From: JAJEEA01 sp965243615 | Lineage (GTDB): Bacteria > Acidobacteriota > Vicinamibacteria > Vicinamibacterales > UBA8438 | Assembly: GCA_965243615.1 (NCBI GenBank) | Contig: CBDEVO010000003.1 | Span: forward strand, 4,836,001 to 4,900,000 | Direction of reading: 5' to 3' | DNA length: 64,000 bases | In this document: in pieces, positions 17,175-25,435 of the stretch | Layout: each line of letters opens with the position of its first letter | Numbering within the stretch: the first letter of the stretch is position 1 | Notes under the pieces: generated by a model | Databases searched by the model: none | Told to the model about the DNA's origin: nothing | The model's input: the letters and a program-made list of their open reading frames with translations, nothing else | Program-made: the position numbers and the translations under genes

Positions 17175-17220
17175 GACCAGCCTCTCGCTCCCTCTGTTCA
17201 CCGTCCGGGCCGCCGCCGCC

Positions 17221-17805
17221 TCAGCGATCGCGCGGGCGGTCGTCCGGGTCGCAGAGGTCGCCGAGCGCCCCCGACCCACCGCAGTAGCCGACGTCCTGGA
17301 GCTGGACCGCGATGCCATCCGGGTCGCTGAACATGAGTTCCTCGGCCGGGGGATCGGAGTCGGCGCGCCGGCGGATCCGCGCGGTGATGCCGTGCTCGGC
17401 CAGCCGGTCGACGGTCTCGGCCGCGTCGAACCCCTCCACGCCCAGGCAGTAGTGGTTGATGGACGGCGTCGAGCCCCGCCCGAACGCGATGAACTGCGGG
17501 CCGTCGCCGATGCCGAGGACCGGCACGGTGGGCGCCGACCAGTCGGCCTCGGTCCCCTGCGTGGTGACCAGGGGCAGTCCCAGCACCCGCTGGTAGAACT
17601 CGACCGAGCGCTGCACGTCGGCCACGGTCAGGGTGACGTGGTTGAGGGTGGTGACCCGGATGGGCTCCGCGTTCGCCTGCGCGGCCGGGGCCGCCGCCGG
17701 GGCCGAGCGGGCCATCACCACCGCGGACAAGGCCATCACGAGCTCCCGCCGGGTCATCCCCCCGCTCTCGAACCGCCGCACCAGTCCTTCGATGACGTCA
17801 CTCAT
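17221..17805 (-). CDS. VOC-family (glyoxalase/dioxygenase-fold) protein, probably exported
   Basis: This ~194-residue protein starts at the ATG at 17805 after GAGGAGAATCGGC. The N-terminal TRRELVMALSAVVMARSA resembles a twin-arginine signal peptide preceded by a short cytoplasmic stretch. The rest is one VOC module: LNHVTLTVADVQRSVEFYQR, GLPLVTTQG, INHYCLGVEGFDAAETVD and LMFSDPDGIAVQLQD. His, His and Glu/Gln positions typical of VOC metal sites are partly present. Possible roles include glyoxalase, extradiol dioxygenase or antibiotic-binding protein; the sequence does not decide among them. The C-terminus is rich in Asp and Arg. Confidence 0.8.
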   Translation of the reverse strand: MSDVIEGLVRRFESGGMTRRELVMALSAVVMARSAPAAAPAAQANAEPIRVTTLNHVTLTVADVQRSVEFYQRVLGLPLVTTQGTEADWSAPTVPVLGIGDGPQFIAFGRGSTPSINHYCLGVEGFDAAETVDRLAEHGITARIRRRADSDPPAEELMFSDPDGIAVQLQDVGYCGGSGALGDLCDPDDRPRDR

Positions 17806-17984
17806 GCCGATTCTCCTCGCGATAGTCCGAAATCGCCGCCCGCGGCTCCGATTGCCGCTCAACCAACCCTGTCAGGAGCTCGCACCGCCCTTCGGCACTG
17901 ACGCCCGGGACCCGGAAGCCGCCCGCAACCCGTCCACCGCGTGCAGAAGCCGGAAGCCACCGCAAGGCCCGCGGTGCGCCCGTC

Positions 17985-18506
17985 TCACGGCAGCGTATCG
18001 CACACGCTGACCTCTTCGCCCCAGAAGTCGATGCAGCGCTCGCGGTTCATCTCGCCCTGCCCGACGACCTTGGCGAGCAGGAAGTCGACGAGCCGCTCGA
18101 CCTCGCGGTTCTGCAGGGTGGCCCCCGGCTCGGGGAGCCGCAGCCCCATGCGCTGGAGGTCCCGCCGGGTCCGGCCCAGGCAGCGGTCGTCGGTGTAGGC
18201 GAGCCGATCGAACGCGGGCATCTCCCGGCCCGGGAGCCCGCACTTGATGACGAAGACGAGCTGCTCGCGGTCGAGCGCGCTCTCCCGCAGGTTCGCCCCG
18301 TCGGGGGCCTGGTTGTCCATCTTCACGCCGTCGCCCGACCACCCGTGGCACGACTGGCAGTCGGCCTTCTGGTGGTACAGCCGTCGCCCCGCCGCGATGT
18401 TCCTCTCGCTCGGCTGGGCGGACGCCTCCGCCGATCCGATCCAGGCGACCCCCGCGATCGCCGCAACCGGAACCAGCCCCCACCGCGCGACCCCATGCCT
18501 CTTCAT
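17985..18506 (-). CDS. Exported c-type cytochrome
   Basis: This 173-residue protein starts at the ATG at 18506 after the strong site GAGGAGGTTCACGCA. The signal peptide ends near ASAQ. The haem-binding site is CQSCH (about residue 50) and the likely distal ligand is Met in GREMPAFDRLAY. A second part contains RCLGRTRRDLQRMGLRLPEPG and a final stretch with two further Cys (RCIDFWGEEVSVCDTLP) that could form a disulfide. It is divergently transcribed from the secreted-family gene at 18747, sharing a 240-base regulatory interval, which again couples that family to electron carriers. Confidence 0.85.
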   Translation of the reverse strand: MKRHGVARWGLVPVAAIAGVAWIGSAEASAQPSERNIAAGRRLYHQKADCQSCHGWSGDGVKMDNQAPDGANLRESALDREQLVFVIKCGLPGREMPAFDRLAYTDDRCLGRTRRDLQRMGLRLPEPGATLQNREVERLVDFLLAKVVGQGEMNRERCIDFWGEEVSVCDTLP

Positions 18507-18746
18507 TGCGTGAACCTCCTCGGGGAACTCCACCCTGGCGCCGGCAACGCCCGGCGCACCGGCATGATCGCCCACGCCGCGGACCGGACGCAACCACGGG
18601 CCGCCCCCCCGAGCGTTGAACGCGACCACGTCCGACGATAGGATCGGCACCGGAGACGAACGGACTCGTACGCCCTGCCGGGGCAGCCTCGATTCGCGCC
18701 GCGGCAGCTTCGCTCTCAGAGGTTCACCAAACCACCGGAGGTCACC

Positions 18747-19745
18747 ATGACGACAAGACGCCTGGCGGGGTCGCTCGCGATCCTCGTGCTCGTGCTCGCG
18801 CCGGCCGTGGCGCCGGCCCAGGCCCCGGACGGCCCGAAGGCGACCGCCCTGCCCGACGAGTACCCCGACGTCTCGGGCGTGTTCACGTTCCGCACCCTCA
18901 CCCCGCTGCAGCGCCCCGAGGCGCTGGCCGACCGAACGACGCTCAGCCCCGAGGAGGCGGCGGCCTTCGAGGCGTCGGAGCGAACGCGGCTCAACCGCGA
19001 CCTCTTCGATCCCATAACCGGGGCGCCGAGCGCCGGCTACCAGTCGCGGGCCGAGGGCGGGGTGCTGTCCTACAACGAGTTCTGGTACGAGCGCGGCATC
19101 GAGCTGACGAGCGACAAGCGGACGTCCCTCGTCGTCGACCCGCCGAGCGGGCGCATCCCCTACACCGCGGAGTTCGCCGAGGCCAACCGCATCCGGCGGC
19201 TCAACCTGCGCAACGGGTTCGCGGACCACTACACCGACCGCAGCCTCGGCGACCGCTGCCTGATGGGCTCGAACTCCGGCCCGCCGATGCGGCCGGGGTC
19301 GTACAACAACAACGTGATGATCCTGCAGACGCCGGGTTACGTGACCATTCTCAACGAGCACATCCACAACACGCGCATCATTCCCGTCGGCGACGGCGGG
19401 CACGGCGACATCCCCCAGTGGGTCGGCGACTCGCGCGGGCGCTACGAGGGCGACTCGCTCGTCATCGAGACCCGTAACTTCCGGCAGGCGACGAACTTCA
19501 GCGGCTCGTCGAAGGACACCGAGCTCGTCGAGCGCTTCACGCGCATCGACCCCGACACGGTGATGTACGAGTTCACCATCGACGACCCCAACAACTACAC
19601 GCGGCCGTGGACGGTGGCGATCCCGTTCCGGCGCACCGACGGCCCCATCTTCGAGTACGCCTGTCACGAGGGCAACTACGGGCTCTACGGCATCATGGCC
19701 GGCGCCCGGCGCCTGAACACGCAGCCGGTCGAGGGCACTCGGTAA
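18747..19745 (+). CDS. Secreted protein of the GDSRGRWEG family
   Basis: This 332-residue exported protein has GGAGGTCACC before the ATG and the signal peptide TTRRLAGSLAILVLVLAP. Family landmarks are TFRTLTPLQRPEALADRT, YNEFWYERGIEL, SLVVDPPSGRIPY, SLGDRCLMGSNSGPPM, YVTILNEHIHNTRIIPV, GDSRGRYEGDSLVIETRNF and YACHEGNYGLYG. In contrast to the other members the usual WGDPDLQG is replaced by DEYPDVSGVF. The function is unknown. It is probably co-transcribed with the NHL-propeller gene 51 bases downstream. Confidence 0.85.
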   Translation: MTTRRLAGSLAILVLVLAPAVAPAQAPDGPKATALPDEYPDVSGVFTFRTLTPLQRPEALADRTTLSPEEAAAFEASERTRLNRDLFDPITGAPSAGYQSRAEGGVLSYNEFWYERGIELTSDKRTSLVVDPPSGRIPYTAEFAEANRIRRLNLRNGFADHYTDRSLGDRCLMGSNSGPPMRPGSYNNNVMILQTPGYVTILNEHIHNTRIIPVGDGGHGDIPQWVGDSRGRYEGDSLVIETRNFRQATNFSGSSKDTELVERFTRIDPDTVMYEFTIDDPNNYTRPWTVAIPFRRTDGPIFEYACHEGNYGLYGIMAGARRLNTQPVEGTR

Positions 19746-19796
19746 CCGGCGAACCGTGAACGAGAACTGCGAGAAGGGGAGAAAGGAAGGAACACC

Positions 19797-20921
19797 ATGC
19801 GCACGTCTGTCCTCGTCCTGACCGTCATGGTCGGCGCCGGCCTCCTCGCCGGACCCGCTTCGCTGCAGGAGCGCCTCGTCGTCGGCGACAGCCCCTACAC
19901 CGTCGTCGACGGCTGGCTGAAGCCGTTCGCGGCGGCCGGCTTCGCCTTCGGCTCCCATGCCGGGGTCTTCGCCGAGTCGCCGGACCGCATCTTCATCGTC
20001 CAGCGCGGCGAGATGCGGCTGCCCGATCCGCTGCCCGCCGGCTTCGCCGGCTTCGTCGGGTCCATCGGCATCAACGCCGTGCAGCCCGAGGAAGGCCAGC
20101 GGGTGTGGCGCAACAGCATCTTCGTCGTCGACGGCGACGGCAACATGACCGAGTCGTGGACCCAGTGGGACTCCCTCTTCGAGGGCACCAACGGCCCCCA
20201 CAAGGTCCGCATCAGCCCCCACGACCCCGACCGCCGGGTGTGGGTGGTGGGCGAGACGCAGCACGTCGTCTACGGCTTCTCGAACGACGGCTCCGAGCTG
20301 CTGATGTCCCTCGGCGAGGAGGGGGTCGCCGGCGACGACGAGACCCACTTCGACCGCCCGCAGGACATCGCGTTCCTCGCCGACGGCTCGATGTTCGTCG
20401 CCGACAGCGGCAACTCCCGCGTGGTGAAGCTCGACGCCGGGGGCAACTACGTGACCCACTGGGGTTCGCCGGGCGGCGGCCGGGGACAGTTCGACGGCGT
20501 CCACTCGGTCGCCACCGACGCCCGCGGCAACATCTACGTCACGGACCGGAACAACGACCGGGTCCAGGTGTTCAACCAGACCACCCGCTCGACCTGGTAT
20601 CACCCGAACATCTCGCCCATCGGCACCTGGCCCGGCTTCGAGTTCCCCAGCGACATCTACGCCGCCGGGTACGACGTGTGGGTGGTGGACAACCGGCCGC
20701 CGAGAATGATCAAGCTCGACGTGAACGGCAACGCGCTCTTCACCTTCGGCCTCGAGGGCGACGGCCCCGGACAGTTCCGCGAGATGCACCAGATCTCGGT
20801 CGACTCGAACGGGAGCTGGTACGGCGTCGACACCCAGATGGGACGGACCCAGAAGTTCGACCGGATCGACGGGGCCTCGTTCACCGAGATGCTGCCGAGG
20901 CCGGACGCGCCGCTGCAATAG
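19797..20921 (+). CDS. Exported NHL/6-bladed beta-propeller protein
   Basis: This 374-residue protein has GGAAGGAACACC before the ATG and a short signal peptide (TSVLVLTVMVGAGLLAGPA). NHL-type repeats are plain: FDRPQDIAFLADGSMFVADS, GNSRVVKLDAGGNYVTHWG, QFDGVHSVATDARGNIYVTD, RNNDRVQVFN and REMHQISVDSNGSWYGVDTQ. The pattern matches the propeller of peptidyl-alpha-hydroxyglycine lyase-like and other secreted NHL proteins. A lyase role is possible but the metal-ligand set cannot be confirmed by eye. Its partner gene is the secreted-family member at 18747. Confidence 0.85.
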   Translation: MRTSVLVLTVMVGAGLLAGPASLQERLVVGDSPYTVVDGWLKPFAAAGFAFGSHAGVFAESPDRIFIVQRGEMRLPDPLPAGFAGFVGSIGINAVQPEEGQRVWRNSIFVVDGDGNMTESWTQWDSLFEGTNGPHKVRISPHDPDRRVWVVGETQHVVYGFSNDGSELLMSLGEEGVAGDDETHFDRPQDIAFLADGSMFVADSGNSRVVKLDAGGNYVTHWGSPGGGRGQFDGVHSVATDARGNIYVTDRNNDRVQVFNQTTRSTWYHPNISPIGTWPGFEFPSDIYAAGYDVWVVDNRPPRMIKLDVNGNALFTFGLEGDGPGQFREMHQISVDSNGSWYGVDTQMGRTQKFDRIDGASFTEMLPRPDAPLQ

Positions 20922-20967
20922 CGACGGCTCCACCCACTTCGGACTCACGCAAGAGTGAGGGAGCTCC

Positions 20968-21238
20968 ATGGACGAGCTACAACGGCAGTTGATGACGGCC
21001 TTGCGGCCGTTGTGTCCGAGCAGTCCGAGCGGGAGCGGACGCAGCAGGCCGCGCAGCCCGAAGCCTGTCGGCAGCAGGTCGAGAGCTTGCGGCGGCAAGT
21101 CGAGCGCCTCGGCGGGCAGGTGACGAGCCTGACCGAGCACTGCACGGCCCTGGCCGAGACGTTGCGCGGGCCGTGGAGATGATGCGACGGCAGACCCGCC
21201 AGCGCGAACCGGAGCGGGACCATGGCCCGAGTCGCTAG
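20968..21238 (+). pseudogene. Small coiled-coil protein gene with two frame breaks
   Basis: The ATG at 20968 follows GGGAGCTCC and encodes MDELQRQLMTAL. The helical coding character then continues in a second frame (AAVVSEQSERERTQQAA, QQVESLRRQVERLGGQVTSL, HCTALAETL) and finally in a third (ARAVEMMRRQTRQREPERD) to a stop at 21238. Joined, these give a ~90-residue Leu/Gln/Arg coiled coil. In the literal sequence only the 75-residue frame from a GTG at 20955 is open. Either the gene has decayed or two indels are assembly errors. No family is recognised. Confidence 0.35.
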
Positions 21239-21714
21239 AGATCCTTGCCCATCACCGCCGCCGCCATGCGATGGTCGTTGGGGAGGACGACTTCCGTTTG
21301 TTCGAGCACGCTGTAGCCAAGGTCCGAGTAGAACTGCTCCGCGTTCAGGGAGGCGTGGAGCGTGAGGCGGGTAACGTCGCCGTCTCTGGCGATCTGCTCG
21401 ATCTCGTGCACCAGTGCGGCACCACAACCCTGCCGGGCGCCCTCCGGAGAGACGTACACGGCCCGCAGCTCCGCCGCTTCCAGTACGAGGGCTCCGATCC
21501 CGACCGGTTTTCCATCCAACTCTGCCAGAAGGCGGATCTCGCGGTCGGCGTTGAGCGTCAGGCGGCGGACGTTCTCGGCGGTCGCCGGCACTACCCAGCC
21601 CTCGATGGCATCCTGGGAGTAGTGACTCGCGGCGAGTCCCCGAATGGCCCGTTCGTGAATCTGCAGATACAGGCGAATCTCATCGTCCCGGAGAGGGCGA
21701 ACGGTCACTGCCAT
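21235..21714 (-). CDS. GNAT-family N-acetyltransferase
   Basis: This 159-residue acetyltransferase contains TVRPLRDDEIRLYLQIHERA at the N-terminus. The acetyl-CoA-binding motif A appears as AELRAVYVSPEGARQGCGAALVHEIEQIA (Q/R-x-x-G-x-G/A), with motif B as LTLHASLNAEQFYSDLGY. The pattern is typical of cytoplasmic GNAT enzymes acting on small molecules or protein N-termini; the substrate is unknown. Its ATG is only a few bases from the predicted 3' end of the group II intron, so the intron now separates this gene from any original promoter. Confidence 0.85.
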   Translation of the reverse strand: MAVTVRPLRDDEIRLYLQIHERAIRGLAASHYSQDAIEGWVVPATAENVRRLTLNADREIRLLAELDGKPVGIGALVLEAAELRAVYVSPEGARQGCGAALVHEIEQIARDGDVTRLTLHASLNAEQFYSDLGYSVLEQTEVVLPNDHRMAAAVMGKDL

Positions 21715-21723
21715 TGGTAGATC

Positions 21724-21808
21724 CTACTTGGCGCCGGTCGAGGAAACCGACCGGCTGAGAGCAAGACCCCCGTTCAAACCGTGCGTGCGGATTTCCCGCA
21801 CACGGCTT
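21724..21808 (-). ncRNA. Group II intron domains V and VI
   Basis: Domain V is a 33-nt hairpin at 21776-21808 whose minus strand begins AAGCCGTGTGCGG and ends CGCACGCACGGTTT. It contains the catalytic AGC triad next to the base of the stem and a GAAA-like loop. Domain VI follows, with the perfect 8-bp stem GCCGGTCG/CGACCGGC at 21733-21755 and a seven-base loop. These are the ribozyme core and the branch-point domain. Confidence 0.75.
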
Positions 21809-21820
21809 ACCAAGTGGTCT

Positions 21821-23179
21821 TCAGGTCGCAGCATGCACCACCCCCGGATACCGAATCGTGCCGCGCAGGCGGACCAGCCCCAAAGCCTCGAAGAACGGAC
21901 GTTTCCAGGCCTGCGCCCGACCAGCCGGCAGACGCGACCCCGCGCGCTTGAGGAGCAAGCCGCGCAGGCGCCGGTCCACGTAGTGGTCGAGCTGCACGAA
22001 GTGGGTCGCCGCATTCCCCGTCCGGAAATACTGCCCCCACCCGCGAAGCACCCGGTTCACGTCCGCGACGACCAGACGCAGGTCCGTGTGGCAACGGCCC
22101 CTCTGGGTGAGCGCCCGAACGCGGGCTTGCACCTGCTTCATCGCACGACGAGACGGCCAGCGGTGCAGGAAATGCACCCGTCGCCGCTTGCGAGCCCAGA
22201 TGGGTCCGCTCATGCGCTTGTGCAGATGACACCCCAGGAAGTCGAAGCCCTCACGTCCGTCCGTCAGGTCGACCACCCGCGTCTTCTCCGGATGCAGCTC
22301 CAGCCCGAGCCGGGTGAGCACCACGCCCACCCGCTCTCGCGCCGCCTCGACCGACGCCTTCGTGTCGCACATCACCACGAAGTCGTCCGCGTAACGCACC
22401 AGCGTACCCAGGTGCGCCCACCGGTCCTCCCAGACCCGGTCGAGCACGTGCAGGTAGATGTTCGACAGCAGCGGCGAGATGACGCCCCCCTGCGGAGTCC
22501 CCGCCAGGGTTCGGTGCAACTGCCCCGCCTCCATCACCCCCGCCGCGAGCCACAGCCGCAGCAGCCGAAGGACCCGCCGGTCCGAGACGCGCTGGCGGAC
22601 CAGCGTCAGCAGCTTCGTTCGGTCGATGCGGCTGAAGTAGTCGCAGATGTCGGCGTCCAGCACATGGTTGCCCCCACGCGCCCCGCGGACGCGAAGGGTC
22701 TCCAGCGCCTGCGTCGCGCTCCGCTTCGGTCGAAACCCATACGACGAGGACCGAAAGTCCGCCTCGAAGATGGGGCTCAACACCAGCGTCGCGGCCATCT
22801 GCGCCACCCGGTCGCGGACCGTCGGTATCCCGAGCGGTCGCCGTCGGCCATCGGCCTTGGGGATGTAGTGCCGCAGGACCGGCTGCGGCCGATACGTCCC
22901 CGCCCGCAACGCCGCGCCGAGTTCCGCGAGGAACGCCTCGACACCGCGCTGCTCAATCTCGGCCAGCGTCTCAGAGTCGACACCCGCCGAGCCACGATTC
23001 CGCTTGACCCGCCACCACGCCTCCCAGAGGACGTCATCCCTCCAGATCCGGTCCATCAGGGCGTGGAAGCGCCGTTCCGGGGACCGCTTGGCCGCGGCCC
23101 AGAGGCGTCGTTGCAATTGGCGCACTTTGTCGAGAGGCGCACGCCTCTCGGGGGAGTTGGGTCCGGTCTCGCCGGCCAT
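21821..23179 (-). CDS. ltrA: Group II intron reverse transcriptase/maturase
   Basis: This ~452-residue protein starts at MAGETGPNSPERR (23179). RT blocks are clear: NRGSAGVDSETL (RT1), YRPQPVLRHYIPK and RRRPLGIPTVRDRVAQ (RT2), SSYGFRPKRSATQAL (RT3), VLDADICDYFSRID (RT4), GTPQGGVISPLLSNIYLHVL (RT4/5), and the catalytic LVRYADDFVVMC (YADD, about residue 263). It continues with FDFLGCHLHKRM (RT7) and a maturase/X region with a group II-type RGWGQYFR segment. No HNH endonuclease domain is seen at the C-terminus. The protein assists splicing and target-primed reverse transcription of its intron. The open frame extends further upstream to 23713 but that part is intron RNA. Confidence 0.92.
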   Translation of the reverse strand: MAGETGPNSPERRAPLDKVRQLQRRLWAAAKRSPERRFHALMDRIWRDDVLWEAWWRVKRNRGSAGVDSETLAEIEQRGVEAFLAELGAALRAGTYRPQPVLRHYIPKADGRRRPLGIPTVRDRVAQMAATLVLSPIFEADFRSSSYGFRPKRSATQALETLRVRGARGGNHVLDADICDYFSRIDRTKLLTLVRQRVSDRRVLRLLRLWLAAGVMEAGQLHRTLAGTPQGGVISPLLSNIYLHVLDRVWEDRWAHLGTLVRYADDFVVMCDTKASVEAARERVGVVLTRLGLELHPEKTRVVDLTDGREGFDFLGCHLHKRMSGPIWARKRRRVHFLHRWPSRRAMKQVQARVRALTQRGRCHTDLRLVVADVNRVLRGWGQYFRTGNAATHFVQLDHYVDRRLRGLLLKRAGSRLPAGRAQAWKRPFFEALGLVRLRGTIRYPGVVHAAT

Positions 23180-23796
23180 GCCCTCGCGCGTCCTCGCGCT
23201 AACGCCGTGCCCACCGCAGGGGCCCTTCCCTCCAGCCGCGTTCTGCTGCACGGCCCTCACTGGTACTATGGCCCCCTCGGACTCCCGCTGCGCCGCTCCC
23301 GCTTTCACCCTCGGCTTATGCAGGCCGCGTTGCCCCGACCCGGGCTGCGCAGACGGGCCTCTCGTGTTCCGCCCCCCTCCGTGTCCGCGTGCTGCTCCCC
23401 GTACCCCGCCGAGACCCCCCGCGCGTGCTCCGCCGGACCGGGGCGCGGGAGACATGGCCTTCGCCGTGACATGAGCGGCTCGGCTCTCGGACTGTAGATG
23501 TGTCGAGGCTGCAGGCTTCACTTCATGTTGCGGCCCGCGGACTTGCTCCCTCCGAAGAGGCTCTTGACACCCCGCTCGGGCCACGGCCGTCTCCGGTCGT
23601 GCCTGGGGTCTGCTACTCGGCGCTCCGGCGCTTACCGAGGCGGGACTTGCACCCGCTGGAGAGGAACAGCGTGATACAGACGGTCTCCCCTCTGCATCGT
23701 CACGACGCGACATTGTGCAGATCGTAGCACGACGACGTCGAGACGTTCCTGACGACGCCCGTCCGGCACTGGCTGTAGGCTGGTCTAGCGACGCGC

Positions 23797-24663
23797 ATGG
23801 AAGAAGCCCTGCTCCTGCGGCGGATACGGGAGGAGTTCCCCGACGTCACCTGGACGTCGCACCGGTACCTGACGCACGGCTGGGACCATGCCGTCCTGAT
23901 CCTCGACGAGGCGCTCGTCTTCCGGGCTCCCAAGGCCCAGGCGAGCCGGGATGCGCTGGCGAACGAAGCCAAGCTGCTTCGCTACCTCCAGCCGAGGGTC
24001 GACGTCGGCATTCCCGACTACGTCTACGCGTCCGCCGACGGCTCATTCGCTGCCTACAGACTTCTCGCCGGTCGGCAGCTGGACGTCGCCACGTTCGGCC
24101 GGCTCTCCGATACGGCAAGGGAACGGATAGCGGAACAGCTCGCCACGTTCCTCACCGCGGTCCACGAGACCCCGAAGTCGGTCGCCCGCGAGTGCGGCGT
24201 GTCCGAGCAGAACCCGGAGAAGGACCACGAGGACCTCGTTCGTGACGTCGAAACGCTCGTGCTACCGCGCCTCGCATCGCACGAAGTCGAGGTCATCCGT
24301 GCCTTCCTGACCGAGTTGGCGGCCGAAGTGAAACCGACCCGCCCGACGGCGCTCGTCCACGGCGACCTGGGCGGCGAGCACATACTCTGGGACGCGGGCC
24401 AGCAACAGGTCAACATCATCGACTTCAGCGACCGCTCCATCGGAGACCCCGCCCTCGACTTCGCTGGACTGCTCGCCAACGGGCAGCAGTTCGCCCAACA
24501 CGTCGTGGACCAGTACCGCGGACCGAAGGATGAGGGGAGGCTGTGGCGGGCACAGTTGTACTTCCGCCGGACGGCACTGGAGACGATGGCATCCGCGCTG
24601 CAGGGCTACCTGTGCACGTTCGAGGAAGGCTACGCGGAGTTCAGGGCGCAGTTCCGGGTGTAA
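23797..24663 (+). CDS. Aminoglycoside phosphotransferase (APH)-family kinase
   Basis: This 288-residue protein has the small-molecule kinase fold. The nucleotide-binding N-lobe contains HGWDHAVLILDEALVFRAPK, with the lysine of the PK-like beta-strand. The catalytic loop is LVHGDLGGEHIL (about residue 187), and the metal-binding segment is NIIDFSDRSIGDPALDFA (about residue 208). The HGDLGGEHIL variant resembles APH(2'')-type enzymes more than APH(3'). It may phosphorylate an aminoglycoside or another small metabolite; resistance is not demonstrated. It has no close neighbours on the same strand. Confidence 0.85.
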   Translation: MEEALLLRRIREEFPDVTWTSHRYLTHGWDHAVLILDEALVFRAPKAQASRDALANEAKLLRYLQPRVDVGIPDYVYASADGSFAAYRLLAGRQLDVATFGRLSDTARERIAEQLATFLTAVHETPKSVARECGVSEQNPEKDHEDLVRDVETLVLPRLASHEVEVIRAFLTELAAEVKPTRPTALVHGDLGGEHILWDAGQQQVNIIDFSDRSIGDPALDFAGLLANGQQFAQHVVDQYRGPKDEGRLWRAQLYFRRTALETMASALQGYLCTFEEGYAEFRAQFRV

Positions 24664-25435
24664 GCGTCGTGCCCGCCAGTCGTTCCATGAGCCGGCTCCA
24701 GAGCCGGACCTACTCCCGCCAATATACGGATTGGGCCGGATTCCGCCACACGTCCTGACCCGACAGTCCGCGACGACAAATCGTAAACGACTGCTATCCA
24801 GTAGTTTATGGGTTGTGCTGCACGCTCTTGGACATCAGCGGGCTGCTATTGGGGGTCAGGGCAGCGATAGCACGAACACAGCGAAAAACACCCGGATTCA
24901 TTGGGGTTTCTGTCAGGGCGTACCGGATACGCCCACGATTCCACCCACGCGGAACCGCCGCCCACGGCCGGGGGCCGTTGTTCACCCAGGTACCCAGGTC
25001 CGCGGGCCGCGGGCGTAACCGTTCTGTCGAGCCGGTATTGTAGGGTACCGATGGCATCGACGACATCAAGAAGATGCTGGGCGTGTAGAAGTCCCGGTTC
25101 GCCGACGTGACCGCGGGACATCGTGATTGGGGGCTGGTCCACGGCGTGCTGCACGAGAACCTGCCGCTGGTGCACTCGGCGGTGAGGGAACGGTTCTTGG
25201 CCGTCGCCGGGTATCGTCCCGTCCCGCGGCGCTTCGGGGCCTGCGCTATTGGCTGTTCGACGAGGATGGGCCGAAGTCTCCAGTTTTCGAAAGGGATAGC
25301 CGATCTTCGTGATGCCGCGGAACTTGGCGGGCCGCCAGAGACCGACGGCGTGCCACGCGAAGCGGCAGTCGGACGAAGTGACGGCAAGCCTTTCGGAACG
25401 GGGCGAATCGCACGGCTGTGAACGGCGGCAGGCCG
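24664..25435 (+). other. Gene-poor interval with a possible gene remnant
   Basis: No convincing intact gene is seen. On the plus strand one frame has protein-like character: GTDGIDDIKKMLGV, an in-frame TAG near 25086, then VTAGHRDWGLVHGVLHENLP and VHSAVRERFLAVAGYRPV (to a stop at 25421). This may be a remnant of a gene of unknown family. Near 24795 the short imperfect inverted pair ACTGCTATCCAGTAGT is visible. Confidence 0.3.

Larger units (their letters stand above)
21721..23703 (-). mobile_element. Group II intron
   Basis: The element lies on the minus strand. It has a candidate 5' end at GTGACGATGCAG (23703), a GGGTGCAAGTCCCG segment typical of domain I (near 23650), an intron-encoded reverse transcriptase (21821-23179), a 33-nt domain V hairpin (21776-21808) and a domain VI stem (21733-21755). 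The ends are estimated from these landmarks: the 5' end to about 15 bases and the 3' end to about 5. It is inserted between the APH-like gene and the GNAT gene without visibly splitting an open frame. Confidence 0.75.

Noticed and set aside
17985..21140. 1051-residue minus-strand frame across several genes
   Set aside because: Only its last 173 codons (the cytochrome c) are real. The rest is antisense to the secreted-family and NHL genes and lacks protein-like composition.
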